Shown here piece by piece: positions 10,512-18,985 of a stretch of DNA of 48,491 bases. The translations under genes and the position numbers were made by a program. The notes under the pieces were generated by a model. It saw only the letters and a program-made list of their open reading frames with translations, had not been told where the DNA came from and did no database searches. This DNA comes from Prochlorococcus sp. AG-347-M15 (lineage in GTDB: Bacteria > Cyanobacteriota > Cyanobacteriia > PCC-6307 > Cyanobiaceae), in NCBI GenBank assembly GCA_003281185.1, contig QCCS01000011.1:1-48491 (forward strand), written 5' to 3'. Position 1 is the first letter of the stretch. The number at the start of each line of letters is the position of its first letter.

Positions 10512-10923
10512 CCTCTTCTACTTCGCTAGATGGGATCTCTTCAGTTGATGTACTTTTTACAGGTCTTGCAAAAGGGTCAGGAGCTGTTTTTGTCTTTTCT
10601 TCATAAGAATTTTGTGATTGTCTACTCGGAGAAGAGTTTTTATTATTTTTTGCATATTCTTTGATTGATTCTATTAATTTTTCGTTTTTGATCATTTCGC
10701 TAAGTGTTCTAACAGAGAAACCCAGAACTGCAACGGTAGATCTTAATTGAAAGGTCTCTTGTATTGATTTAACAGCTTTCATTTCGTTATCACTCAATCT
10801 TATGCGGAATCCTCCTCCATCTCTTCTGCCGCCCGATCTGTCTCTGAAATTAGATCTTTCATTGTTAGAACGACCTCTGTAATTTTCTTGTCCAGGATTA
10901 TTGCTGAAATTTGAATTAGACAT
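10501..10923 (-). CDS. Arg/Gly-rich small protein with possible ribbon-helix-helix core
   Basis: This 140-residue protein has no family I can name with certainty. Three zones are visible. Residues 1-40 are a disordered, Arg/Gly/Asn/Ser-rich tail with RGR, RDRSGGRRDGGG and similar RGG-like pieces. Residues 40-90 form a compact segment (FRIRLSDNEMKAVKSIQETF and LRSTVAVLGFSVRTLSEMI) whose strand-helix-helix pattern resembles a ribbon-helix-helix DNA-binding fold. The last 45 residues are a Ser/Pro/Glu-rich acidic tail. RGG tails usually bind RNA or single-stranded DNA. That, together with its position at the head of the trpS-thrS block with an 11-base overlap into trpS, makes a nucleic-acid-binding role plausible but unproven. 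It is probably the first gene of the block, with a 165-base divergent region upstream. Confidence 0.75.
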   Translation of the reverse strand: MSNSNFSNNPGQENYRGRSNNERSNFRDRSGGRRDGGGFRIRLSDNEMKAVKSIQETFQLRSTVAVLGFSVRTLSEMIKNEKLIESIKEYAKNNKNSSPSRQSQNSYEEKTKTAPDPFARPVKSTSTEEIPSSEVEEDGK

Positions 10924-11088
10924 CTGAATGTTTCTTAAGTTATTTAAATAGTCTATTAACTTAGCATCTTGTTATGCAATAAGTCTTTTTAAAAGGCTTA
11001 AATTTTTATCTTTTGATTAACGACTTATGAAATTTTGCTTTTCTCATTCACAACTTGCATTAAAATAAAATTAGAAAAATAAAGTATT
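10924..11088. promoter_or_regulatory. Divergent intergenic region, putative back-to-back promoters
   Basis: These 165 bases separate the minus-strand trpS block from the plus-strand DUF697/metal-transport block, so both must start from here. The DNA is highly A+T-rich. Several TAAAAT-like hexamers lie just before 11089 (for example around 11061-11066) and could serve as a -10 for the plus-strand gene. An imperfect inverted repeat, AAGTCTTTT and AAAAGGCTT, lies at 10981-10999 with almost no loop. It could be part of an operator or just A/T-rich coincidence. No convincing -35 elements stand out. Confidence 0.3.
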
Positions 11089-12423
11089 GTGTTTGATATT
11101 AGTAAAGACAACCTTTTAAAGGATTTCATAAAGTTTCCAAAAAAAAATCTTCTTATTATTCTATTATTCTTAGGTTTTGGAGAATGGTTTGTTAGTGACT
11201 TAATTCATTTTGCAGGAGGCTCAATAGGATTTTTTGCGTTGTGTTTGGGGGGATATTTTTACTTGAAGAATGATAAGCCTAAATTTAATGAGCCAAATAA
11301 TTTAGATGGTTGGATAAATCTATGTAATGAAGATTTAAATTTTTTTGAAGAACTTGAAGCAACAAATGAATTAGAAAAACAGAATGAAAAAAGACAAAAA
11401 ACACTTGAATCTATTCTTAATAGATGTGAAAAAGAAAAAATAAGTTGCATTGGACAAAAAGATTATCAAAGTTTTCAATCTGTTTTCAAAAGTAATTTCA
11501 AAGCAGATAAGTTTGACTTTGATTTATACGAAAAACTGCCTAAATACAATTCTTCTCAAGTTATTCCAGAAGATGCTTTGAAGAGTGATGCAATTTTGTA
11601 TTTCATAAACTTGCCTTTGTCGGCAAATGATTTTTTGTGGCTGGAAAAGTTTCCTAAAAGTATGCCAATCTGGTTGGTGGCTTTAACTTCCAACCAAATA
11701 GAAGCCAAAAATCAGATAGAAGATCTTAAGTCTCAAATTTCAAGTGACTTTATAAACAAAATTATTACTTTTGATGTGAATAAGAGTGAAATAACAAATA
11801 TACCTTTTTCGTTAAAGAAGTTTTTCAAAAGTTCATCTAAAAATATAGAAAATACAAAAAAAAGGCTCTTGAAAGAACTTCATGTTGCCTGGCAATCTGA
11901 AATTGAAGGTATAAGAAGAATGCAGTTAAAAGGTATACAAAGAAAAAATCAAATTCTTGTAGCAACAACTGTTTTCTTATCTCCTATCCCATCAATTGAT
12001 GTTATGGCAATGACAGTATTAAATTCTTTAATGATTAAAGAAATTAAATCTATATGGGGATGTAGTTGGTCTCCTGAAATTTTAGATAAAGTATCTAAAG
12101 AGATTTTAAAGACTGCAATTGCTCAGGGAGTCATTGAATGGAGTGGACAGACTCTAATTGGCATAACAAAATTACATGGCCCAAATTGGCTTGTCTCTGG
12201 AACATTTCAGGCTGTAAGTGCTGCTTATTTAACAAGAGTCGTATCAAGTTCTTTGGCTGATTTTATGGCAATAACAAAAGGAGTAGAAGAACCTGATTTG
12301 GATTTTATAAAGAAAAATTCTGAAAAAATTGTTGAAGAAGCTTTTGAAAAAGAAAAAATAAATTGGAAAGGTTTTATTTCTGATCTTAGAAAACCACTTA
12401 TGAAACTATCTTTTAATTCATAA
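11089..12423 (+). CDS. DUF697-family membrane-associated protein
   Basis: This is a 444-residue protein of unknown function starting at a GTG. A hydrophobic hairpin at about residues 18-55 predicts one or two N-terminal membrane segments. A central charged region around residues 60-250 follows. The C-terminal third, about residues 270-410, has the alternating hydrophobic pattern of the DUF697 (YcjF-like) domain, including QILVATTVFLSPIPSIDVMA and the later AAYLTRVVSSSLADFMAI segment. No P-loop GTPase motif is visible, unlike many DUF697 proteins that carry a GTPase at the N-terminus. Its stop is only 11 bases before the metal-binding lipoprotein gene, so it is probably the first gene of the transporter transcript. 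Whether it contributes to metal transport is unknown. Confidence 0.75.
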   Translation: MFDISKDNLLKDFIKFPKKNLLIILLFLGFGEWFVSDLIHFAGGSIGFFALCLGGYFYLKNDKPKFNEPNNLDGWINLCNEDLNFFEELEATNELEKQNEKRQKTLESILNRCEKEKISCIGQKDYQSFQSVFKSNFKADKFDFDLYEKLPKYNSSQVIPEDALKSDAILYFINLPLSANDFLWLEKFPKSMPIWLVALTSNQIEAKNQIEDLKSQISSDFINKIITFDVNKSEITNIPFSLKKFFKSSSKNIENTKKRLLKELHVAWQSEIEGIRRMQLKGIQRKNQILVATTVFLSPIPSIDVMAMTVLNSLMIKEIKSIWGCSWSPEILDKVSKEILKTAIAQGVIEWSGQTLIGITKLHGPNWLVSGTFQAVSAAYLTRVVSSSLADFMAITKGVEEPDLDFIKKNSEKIVEEAFEKEKINWKGFISDLRKPLMKLSFNS

Positions 12424-12434
12424 TCTTGGGATGA

Positions 12435-13343
12435 ATGTTAAAAATTAAAAAAAATATTCTTTTTTTAAGTTTGATACTTCTGCTTTCTATTGCTTCAGGC
12501 TCATGTAAGAGAATATCAAATAAAAATGAAACTAAAGAAGTAATACTCGCAAGTTTCACTGTTTTGGCGGATATAATTAGCAATATCGCTAAAGATGATT
12601 TTATTGTTAGATCAATAACGAAACCTGGAGTTGAAGTCCATGGCTACCAACCAACTCCAAGCGATTTGGTAAATACCTCTAGTGCTTTTGTTTTTATTGA
12701 TAATGGATTTGGATTTGAATTATGGGCTGAAAAATTTGTTTCTAATTTAAAAGTTAAAAGAATTACTGTCGCGGAAGATTTGGATCCTATTTTTATCAGT
12801 GAAGATTTTTATAAAGGGAAACCCAATCCTCATGCTTGGATTTCACCAAAAAGAGGGATCCTATACGTAGATATTCTCGTGGATTCTTTATCAGAATTGA
12901 GGCCATCCAAAAGGACATTATTTGAAGAAAATGGAAAAATTTATAAAGATAAACTATCTAAAATAGATAAAGAATTCTCACTTTTTATTAATAACTTAAA
13001 TAATGAAAGGAGGTATCTAGTAAGTTGTGAAGGTGCTTTTTCGTATCTAACAAATGATTATGGATTAGAGGAAGTTTATTTGTGGCCAGTTAATGCTGAG
13101 AGTCAAATTACTCCCAAAAGAATGGCGAGAACAATCTCACTAGTTAAAGAAAAAAATGTTCCATCTGTATTTTGCGAAAGTACTGTAAGCAACGAATCTC
13201 AAATGGTAGTTGCAAACGAAACTGGGGCTAATTTTGGAGGAAATCTTTTTGTTGATTCATTATCTGATGATAGTGGGCCTGCTAGTTCCTATATCAAAAT
13301 GCTTGAGCATAATTTGGAATTGATAAAAAAAGGGCTTTTTTAA
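12435..13343 (+). CDS. mntC: Metal ABC transporter substrate-binding protein, Mn-type ligand set
   Basis: This is the extracytoplasmic metal-binding component of a cluster A-I ABC importer. An N-terminal hydrophobic signal is followed by a Cys at residue 24 (ASGSC), probably a lipoprotein anchor, although the lipobox is not perfect. The expected four metal ligands can be placed: His69 in VEVHGYQPT, His133 in NPHAWISP, Glu199 in SCEGAF and Asp274 in LFVDSLSDD. Characterised Mn-binding members such as PsaA and MntC use His-His-Glu-Asp, while zinc-binding ZnuA has a His at the third position and usually a His-rich loop. Neither zinc feature is seen here. I therefore infer manganese. The binding-protein gene has only 11 bases upstream of it and presumably shares the promoter of the DUF697 gene. 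The ATPase gene begins 3 bases after its stop. Confidence 0.82.
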   Translation: MLKIKKNILFLSLILLLSIASGSCKRISNKNETKEVILASFTVLADIISNIAKDDFIVRSITKPGVEVHGYQPTPSDLVNTSSAFVFIDNGFGFELWAEKFVSNLKVKRITVAEDLDPIFISEDFYKGKPNPHAWISPKRGILYVDILVDSLSELRPSKRTLFEENGKIYKDKLSKIDKEFSLFINNLNNERRYLVSCEGAFSYLTNDYGLEEVYLWPVNAESQITPKRMARTISLVKEKNVPSVFCESTVSNESQMVVANETGANFGGNLFVDSLSDDSGPASSYIKMLEHNLELIKKGLF

Positions 13344-13346
13344 ATT

Positions 13347-14111
13347 ATGGAAACAATCAATTATCAAAACTTTAGGATTGAGGCAGAGAATATTTGCGTA
13401 GATTACAACGGTAAGGTAGCTTTATATGATGCGAATTTAAGATTGAAACCTGGCCAGATTTGTGGGTTAGTAGGGATGAACGGCGCTGGTAAAACAACTT
13501 TTTTTAATGCTTTAACTGGCTTTGTAAATATTTCAAAGGGAAAAATTAGAATAAATGGAGAGTCTGTAAGATCTGCTCAAAAAGATCAGACAATTGCTTA
13601 TGTGCCTCAAAATGAGGGAATTGATAGTCAATTTCCAATAAGTGTTTGGGATGTAGTGATGATGGGAAGATATGGTTCTATGAATATTTTTAGGTGTCCG
13701 AGAGAGTCTGATGTTCAGGCGGTTAAAGATGCTATTGAGAGAGTTGATCTTACTGATCATTTATCTACACCTATTGGGAACTTATCTGGAGGTCAGAGAA
13801 AACGAACTTTTTTAGCTAGAGCAATTGCTCAAAGAGCTTCAATATTACTTCTTGATGAGCCTTTTTCAGGAGTTGATATAAGAACTGAGAAACTTATCTC
13901 GGAATTATTTATTAAATTTAAAACTGAGGGAAAAACTATATTATTATCAACGCACGATATGATTCATGTTCGTGAGTTTTGCGATTTGGTTCTTTTAATA
14001 AATAAAACTGTTGTAGCTTATGGAGAGACCTCTGAAGTGTTTACCCCTGAAAATATTACAACCACTTTTGGAGGTATCTCACCTGATTTCTTGTTTGGAC
14101 CTGAATCCTAA
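13347..14111 (+). CDS. mntA: Metal ABC transporter ATP-binding protein
   Basis: This is the cytoplasmic ATPase of the divalent metal importer, 254 residues. Walker A is GMNGAGKTTFFNAL (around residues 43-56), the ABC signature is NLSGGQRKRTFLARA, Walker B is ILLLDEPFSGVD and the switch His lies in LLSTHDMIH. The segment AYVPQNEGIDSQFPISVWDV with MMGRYG is characteristic of the ZnuC/MntB-type metal importer ATPases rather than of amino acid or sugar importers. It sits between the binding protein (3 bases) and the permease (12 bases). The mntA name follows the Synechocystis MntCAB naming by analogy. The metal assignment rests on the binding-protein ligands. Confidence 0.85.
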   Translation: METINYQNFRIEAENICVDYNGKVALYDANLRLKPGQICGLVGMNGAGKTTFFNALTGFVNISKGKIRINGESVRSAQKDQTIAYVPQNEGIDSQFPISVWDVVMMGRYGSMNIFRCPRESDVQAVKDAIERVDLTDHLSTPIGNLSGGQRKRTFLARAIAQRASILLLDEPFSGVDIRTEKLISELFIKFKTEGKTILLSTHDMIHVREFCDLVLLINKTVVAYGETSEVFTPENITTTFGGISPDFLFGPES

Positions 14112-14123
14112 ATTTTAAATTAT

Positions 14124-14996
14124 ATGGAGTTCTGTTCTTTTTTAACTTTAGATTCATTTATAACAGATCCTTTAACTCATGACTTTATGCGAAAAGCACT
14201 ACTTATGAGTTCATTAGTTGCAGCTGTTTGTGGTTTCCTATCAAGTTATTTAACTCTTAAAGGATGGGCATTAATGGGAGATGCAGTTTCACATTCAGTA
14301 ATGCCTGGTGTTGTGGTTGCTTATGCATTAGGTCTTCCTTTTTCATTAGGGGCATTTATTTTCGGAGTTGGTTCAGTAGCATTGATAGGGTTTATTAAGC
14401 AGAAATCAAGAGTTAAGGAAGATACGATTATTGGGTTGGTATTTACTGGATTTTTCGCTCTTGGAATCGTATTGGTTTCTAAGATTAAAAGTAATATTGA
14501 TCTGCATTCTATTCTTTTTGGTAGTCCATTAGGAATATCACTTTCAGATGTAAAACAAACTATATTGATTTCTTTACTTGTAGTAATCCTTTTATCAATT
14601 TTTAGAAAAGATTTAATGCTTTATTGTTTTGATCCCAGACATGCAAAAACAGTTGGAATTAACGTAATTTTTCTTCATTATTTACTCCTAACATGCCTAT
14701 CTTTAGCAGCTGTTGTTGGATTACAGTCTGTTGGAATTATTTTGGTAGTTGCAATGTTGATTACTCCAGGGGCTACAGCATATTTACTTACGGATAAGTT
14801 TGATAATATGACAGTAATTTCAGTATTAAGTGCAATTATCTCAAGCCTAATAGGAATCTATGTTAGTTTTTGGTTCGATCTTGAAACAGGTGGATCAATA
14901 GTCTTGGCACAAACGTTTATATTTTTATTTGCTTTTTTATTCGCTCCAAGATACGGAATATTTAAGTTAAAAAAATTATTTGCTGGTTATAAATGA
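14124..14996 (+). CDS. mntB: Metal ABC transporter permease
   Basis: This is an inner-membrane permease of the ABC-3 family, 290 residues with about eight or nine predicted transmembrane helices. The conserved segments GDAVSHSVMPGVVVAYALG near residues 50-70 and LITPGATAYLL near 210-222 are hallmarks of ZnuB/MntB-type permeases. It completes a standard binding-protein, ATPase, permease gene order. Its stop overlaps the start of the DUF4336 gene (ATGA), so the two are translationally coupled. The substrate is inferred from the partner binding protein, not from the permease itself. Confidence 0.85.
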   Translation: MEFCSFLTLDSFITDPLTHDFMRKALLMSSLVAAVCGFLSSYLTLKGWALMGDAVSHSVMPGVVVAYALGLPFSLGAFIFGVGSVALIGFIKQKSRVKEDTIIGLVFTGFFALGIVLVSKIKSNIDLHSILFGSPLGISLSDVKQTILISLLVVILLSIFRKDLMLYCFDPRHAKTVGINVIFLHYLLLTCLSLAAVVGLQSVGIILVVAMLITPGATAYLLTDKFDNMTVISVLSAIISSLIGIYVSFWFDLETGGSIVLAQTFIFLFAFLFAPRYGIFKLKKLFAGYK

Positions 14997-16165
14997 TAGT
15001 GGTGCAAGAAACTTTAAATAAAAAGTGGAATTGGTGGCCATTATTTCCTTTATATCCTTATGGAAAAAAGAAAACAATTTTAAGAGAATTAATTCCTGAT
15101 CAAATATGGTCCTTGGAGCAAATACAGGGACTTTATTATGTTGCGGTTCCAATAAGAATGACAGTAATAAAGGTTGATAATGGATTGATGCTAATAAATC
15201 CACTACCTCCGACAAAAGAATTAATAAATGAGTTAGAAAAATTAATTGCGATTCACGGCAAAGTAAAAACAATAATTTTACCGAGTGCCTCTGGACTAGA
15301 ACATAAAATTGGACTGCCAGCTCTTTCAAGAATCTTAAAAGATGCAGAAATTTGGCTTTGTCCTGGACAATGGAGTTTCCCCATAAATCTACCACAGGAT
15401 TTTTTAGGAATTCCATCAAAAAGATCAAGAATACTGTTTGAGGAAGGTACTCCACATACAAACTCCTTTAAATGGTCTTCATTAGGCCCACTGAATTTAG
15501 GACTTGGAAGATATCAAGAGATAAGCTGTTTTCATTACCCTACGAAAACTCTTCATGTAACAGACGCAATAGTTGGAATAGACTCCACACCACCTGAGAT
15601 ATTTAATTTTGATCCAACTCCACTTCTTTTTCATTCTAGAGAGAGAGGAGATGAACCTTTGATTGACTCCATCGAACAAAGAAAAAAAGGATGGAAAAGG
15701 TTAGTCTTATTTTCATCATTTTTGAAACCAGGTAAATTAAATATTCCCCCTTTAAAAACAATATTTAAGTATTCATTCAAAAAAGATCTTAGAAATTGGA
15801 GATCTCATTTTGGTATTTATCCCTTTTTATGGGAAGAAGATTGGGAATCCTCTCTTGTCGAAATAATGGGTAAGGATACTCCTAAGATTCAAATTGCACC
15901 AGTTTTACAAAAATTAATTTTTCCGCGTTCAAAAGAAGTCTTACTTAAATGGTTAGAAAATATAAAGTCTTTTGATGATATGGAATATTTAATTCCAGCC
16001 CATTTTACTGCACCTATAAAATTTACAATAGAAGATTGTCAAAAATTAATTAATGAAATTAATTCCCAAAAGTGGGACAAACTTCCTGAGGATAATAAAT
16101 TTCTGATGGGTTTATATAAAAAGTTGTTTGAACTAGGAATAATTCCTGAAGAAGTTAATCTTTAA
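14993..16165 (+). CDS. DUF4336 family protein
   Basis: This is a 390-residue protein of the DUF4336 family, widespread in cyanobacteria and plastid-bearing eukaryotes. Function is unknown. The N-terminal half (MTVIKVDNGLMLINPLPPT, then TIILPSASGLEHKIGLPALS and IWLCPGQWSFP) has the strand order of a degenerate metallo-beta-lactamase-like fold. A single His (LEHK) remains where an HxHxDH metal site would be expected, so classical hydrolase activity is doubtful. There is no signal peptide. The ATG at 14993 overlaps the permease stop by 4 bases, which links its expression to the metal importer. The coupling may reflect metal physiology or only compaction. It ends 6 bases before the opposing DUF760 gene. 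Confidence 0.78.
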   Translation: MIVVQETLNKKWNWWPLFPLYPYGKKKTILRELIPDQIWSLEQIQGLYYVAVPIRMTVIKVDNGLMLINPLPPTKELINELEKLIAIHGKVKTIILPSASGLEHKIGLPALSRILKDAEIWLCPGQWSFPINLPQDFLGIPSKRSRILFEEGTPHTNSFKWSSLGPLNLGLGRYQEISCFHYPTKTLHVTDAIVGIDSTPPEIFNFDPTPLLFHSRERGDEPLIDSIEQRKKGWKRLVLFSSFLKPGKLNIPPLKTIFKYSFKKDLRNWRSHFGIYPFLWEEDWESSLVEIMGKDTPKIQIAPVLQKLIFPRSKEVLLKWLENIKSFDDMEYLIPAHFTAPIKFTIEDCQKLINEINSQKWDKLPEDNKFLMGLYKKLFELGIIPEEVNL

Positions 16166-16171
16166 AAACTA

Positions 16172-16507
16172 TTATTCTTCAATAGACATGTTTTCATCAT
16201 TTTTAAGAGTTTGTTCTAGTTCTTTTCTTTGCTCCATTTGTCTTAAGAAATATCCTGTCATCATTGCAGAAGATAATAAATTGGCGATATTGTCTTTTGA
16301 AGATGTAATTTTTACATCAAATTGATCTGAAGGAAGCATTCCAAGAAGACCTTGAACATTATGTCTAATAATTTCTTGAATATCTTCACTAGCTGATTTT
16401 GCGACTCTTTGCAAAACTTCTGGAGATTGTTTTTGTAAATATTGGATTAAATCATTCTCATCGTTTGGATCATTATTTTCAGTAGCAAGAAATTCTGGAT
16501 TAAACAT
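16172..16507 (-). CDS. DUF760 family protein
   Basis: This is a small helical protein of the DUF760 family found in cyanobacteria and plastids, function unknown. I choose the ATG at 16507 (product MFNPEFLATE..., 111 residues). A GAGG Shine-Dalgarno-like sequence lies 8 bases before it, while the longer form beginning at 16534 adds nine residues that look unconserved. The core reads DLIQYLQKQSPEVLQRVAKS and GLLGMLPSDQFDVKIT, followed by NIANLLSSAMMTGYFLRQME, the family pattern. The acidic tail ends in MSIEE. It is followed downstream (convergently) by the DUF4336 gene after 6 bases and preceded by lepB on the same strand. Confidence 0.8.
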   Translation of the reverse strand: MFNPEFLATENNDPNDENDLIQYLQKQSPEVLQRVAKSASEDIQEIIRHNVQGLLGMLPSDQFDVKITSSKDNIANLLSSAMMTGYFLRQMEQRKELEQTLKNDENMSIEE

Positions 16508-16552
16508 TTCTACAACCTCAAGATATAAAAACACTACAACATCAAGTACCCA

Positions 16553-17137
16553 TTAATCTAAATTATTAAGGGCAGGGAACCGAATAGGTCCAATTTTATT
16601 AAACGGCCAATATCTAAAAATAGCTCTACCAATAACCTTTTCATATGGTAAAAAGCCCCAAATATGTGAATCCATACTGTTATTTCTATTATCTCCCATC
16701 ACCCATAATGACTCTTCTGGGATAACAAAAGGCCCTATAGAATAATTAATATTTTTATCAAAAACGTAATTTTTTTGAGCGATATCATTTAAGTAAAGGT
16801 TACCATCTCTTACTTCTACCTTGTCTCCAGGTATTCCAATTACCCTTTTTATTAGTGCAGTATCTGCTTCATAACCCGCATTAATTAATTGTTCAGGAAC
16901 GTTAAAAACAACTATTTTATTTTTTAATTTTGAAAGATTTGATTTGGATATGATTTTGGGGGTTACTTTCTCAACAAGAATTTTATCTTTTATTTGAAGA
17001 GTTGGAAGCATTGAACCGGATGGGATCCATCTTGGCTCTATAACCTGCCATCGTATAATTAAAGCTATAGATATCCAGATTAAAAGATTTTTTAAATCCT
17101 TTAGTAATGAATTTCTTTTTTCTTGAGTTGTAGACAT
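16553..17137 (-). CDS. lepB: Signal peptidase I
   Basis: This membrane-anchored serine protease removes signal peptides from exported and thylakoid-targeted proteins. The 194 residues are typical of the short cyanobacterial and Gram-positive type, with a single N-terminal transmembrane helix at about residues 15-30. The catalytic Ser42 lies in IPSGSMLPTL and the general-base Lys97 in ALIKRVIGIPGD. The C-terminal box WVMGDNRNNSMDSHIWG is also diagnostic. It is divergent from menD, with only 50 bases between the two starts, so their promoters must overlap or lie within that short gap. DUF760 follows on the same strand after 45 bases. Confidence 0.94.
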   Translation of the reverse strand: MSTTQEKRNSLLKDLKNLLIWISIALIIRWQVIEPRWIPSGSMLPTLQIKDKILVEKVTPKIISKSNLSKLKNKIVVFNVPEQLINAGYEADTALIKRVIGIPGDKVEVRDGNLYLNDIAQKNYVFDKNINYSIGPFVIPEESLWVMGDNRNNSMDSHIWGFLPYEKVIGRAIFRYWPFNKIGPIRFPALNNLD

Positions 17138-17187
17138 GTTTTATTTAATTCAGTTATAAGGAAAATCCCAAAGCATTTATATAAATT

Positions 17188-18951
17188 ATGACATCATCTA
17201 TTGAATGCAAAAATTTTCTTAGAAGTTTACAACTTTTGAATCTTCTCATAAAAATAGGAGTTCAAAATTTAATACTATGTCCTGGAAGTAGATCGGCACC
17301 TTTGGCAATAGCTGCTGGAGAATTAAATAAATTAGGACTGGTAAATATTTTCAATTCAATAGATGAGAGATCTGCAGGATTCCACTCTCTTGGGATTTCT
17401 GCTGCCTCAGGTAATCTTTCTTTAGTTATTACCACTTCTGGAACTGCCGTAAGTAACTTATTGCCAGCGGCAGTTGAGGCAGACCGATCTTGTAAAGGTA
17501 TTATATTTATTACTGCAGATAGACCCTTAAGATTAAAAGATTGTGGCGCTAATCAAACAGTAAATCAAGAAGATTTTTTGAGTTCAGTCTGCAGAAGGGT
17601 TTTAAGTACAAATCTAAATGGACTTCATGAAACACAAGAAAATGAAATCTTAAATTTAGTTCGAATTACTGAGAAACAAATATCAACCTTCCCTGGTCCT
17701 ATTCATTTAAATATTCCTATTGATAAGCCTTTAGGTATTTCATCTTTGAATAAAAAAAATGTTTTAGAGGTTTTTGAGAGAATTTTTTTAAAGAAAAAAT
17801 ATATCTTTCAGGAAGTTGAGATAAAGTCTAATAAAAGCAAATTCTTAGAAATTTCAAAAAGTTTAAATTTAGATGAATCTGGCATTATTATGGTAGGTCC
17901 CTATCAAGGTTCCATAAAAGATTTAACTTCTTTCAATAAATCTTTAGAACGATTACAAGAAATTACTGGTTGGCCAGTATTTGCTGATCCTGTTTCAGGA
18001 GTTTATTCTGATTTGAGAGGATTAGTTTTGAATTGGGAATTAGTGTTAAGAAAAAATAAAAATTCAATAAATTGTCATCAACTTTTGAGGCTTGGCCCTA
18101 TGTCATCCTCAATTGATTTGGAGAAGTTTTTAGTAAACTTCGAAGGGATTCAAATTCTTATAAAAGAAAAAAACTATAGAAAATTGGACCCTTTAAAAAA
18201 ATCATTTGAATATGATTTTGGGCTATCAAATTTTACTGCTCTATTGTTAGAAGAATTATCAATAAACGGCAAAAACAAAAAATCTCTTACTCCGATGGCT
18301 CTAGATTTAATAGAGGAAGGTAAGCAGATTAAGGAAATTTTAAAAGAGAAAATTACTCAAGATAATCAAATTACTGAGTATATGCTTGCAAATCTTGTCC
18401 CAAAACTTTGGCCAACTGAAAATCCTATAATGCTATCTGCGAGTAGCCCGATTAGAGATTGGCTTACATTTTCTGAGAATGGTACTTTAACTAGAAATTG
18501 TTTCAGCTTTAGGGGAGCTTCTGGGATAGACGGTACTTTATCACTTGCATTAGGTATTTCTAGAATTAAAAATCCCCTACTTCTTGTGACTGGAGATTTG
18601 GCTTTTATTCATGATATAAACGGTTGGCTGATTGAAAATTCAATCGACATTAAATTAACAATTCTTCTAATAAATAATAATGGCGGAAATATATTTAATC
18701 GTATTTATAAAGAAAATTTAGAAGAAGATGAATTAAAAAAACTTTTTCTTATGCCAAAAGAAATAAACTGGCCAAAACTCGCAGAGGCGTATCAAGTAAA
18801 ATTTAAAAGTGTGGCAAATTTTAAAAAATTACGAGAGGCATTCGATTGGAGCATTTCTATCCAGAAATCTGTAATAATTAAAATTGATATTGATCCAGAA
18901 AATGAAATTTGTGAAAAAAATGCCCTGCTAGAAAAAATAATTGGCAGTTAA
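17188..18951 (+). CDS. menD: SEPHCHC synthase (menaquinone/phylloquinone pathway)
   Basis: This thiamine-diphosphate enzyme adds decarboxylated 2-oxoglutarate to isochorismate, making the intermediate that leads to 1,4-dihydroxy-2-naphthoate. In cyanobacteria the end product is phylloquinone, the photosystem I quinone. The 587 residues are of normal length. The N-terminal motif [15 protein letters not shown] and the segment [13 protein letters not shown] carry the catalytic Glu and substrate Arg. The ThDP-binding [13 protein letters not shown] region followed by [12 protein letters not shown] is near the C-terminus. menB follows after 34 bases on the same strand, giving a small phylloquinone pair. 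Confidence 0.95.
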   Translation: MTSSIECKNFLRSLQLLNLLIKIGVQNLILCPGSRSAPLAIAAGELNKLGLVNIFNSIDERSAGFHSLGISAASGNLSLVITTSGTAVSNLLPAAVEADRSCKGIIFITADRPLRLKDCGANQTVNQEDFLSSVCRRVLSTNLNGLHETQENEILNLVRITEKQISTFPGPIHLNIPIDKPLGISSLNKKNVLEVFERIFLKKKYIFQEVEIKSNKSKFLEISKSLNLDESGIIMVGPYQGSIKDLTSFNKSLERLQEITGWPVFADPVSGVYSDLRGLVLNWELVLRKNKNSINCHQLLRLGPMSSSIDLEKFLVNFEGIQILIKEKNYRKLDPLKKSFEYDFGLSNFTALLLEELSINGKNKKSLTPMALDLIEEGKQIKEILKEKITQDNQITEYMLANLVPKLWPTENPIMLSASSPIRDWLTFSENGTLTRNCFSFRGASGIDGTLSLALGISRIKNPLLLVTGDLAFIHDINGWLIENSIDIKLTILLINNNGGNIFNRIYKENLEEDELKKLFLMPKEINWPKLAEAYQVKFKSVANFKKLREAFDWSISIQKSVIIKIDIDPENEICEKNALLEKIIGS

Positions 18952-18985
18952 ATTTATCATTTTCTATCTTTGAATAATAGTTTTC

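Noticed and set aside
10981..10999. Inverted repeat AAGTCTTTT/AAAAGGCTT as a terminator
   Set aside because: It has essentially no loop and no following T-run in the right place, and both neighbouring genes are transcribed away from it. It could only be an operator.
12435..14996. Naming the transporter znuABC
   Set aside because: The ligand residues of the binding protein (His-His-Glu-Asp, no His-rich loop) fit the manganese group better.
14976..15461. 161-residue minus-strand frame opposite the DUF4336 gene
   Set aside because: It is Leu/Phe-rich with no motif, and the plus-strand DUF4336 frame is conserved through the same bases.
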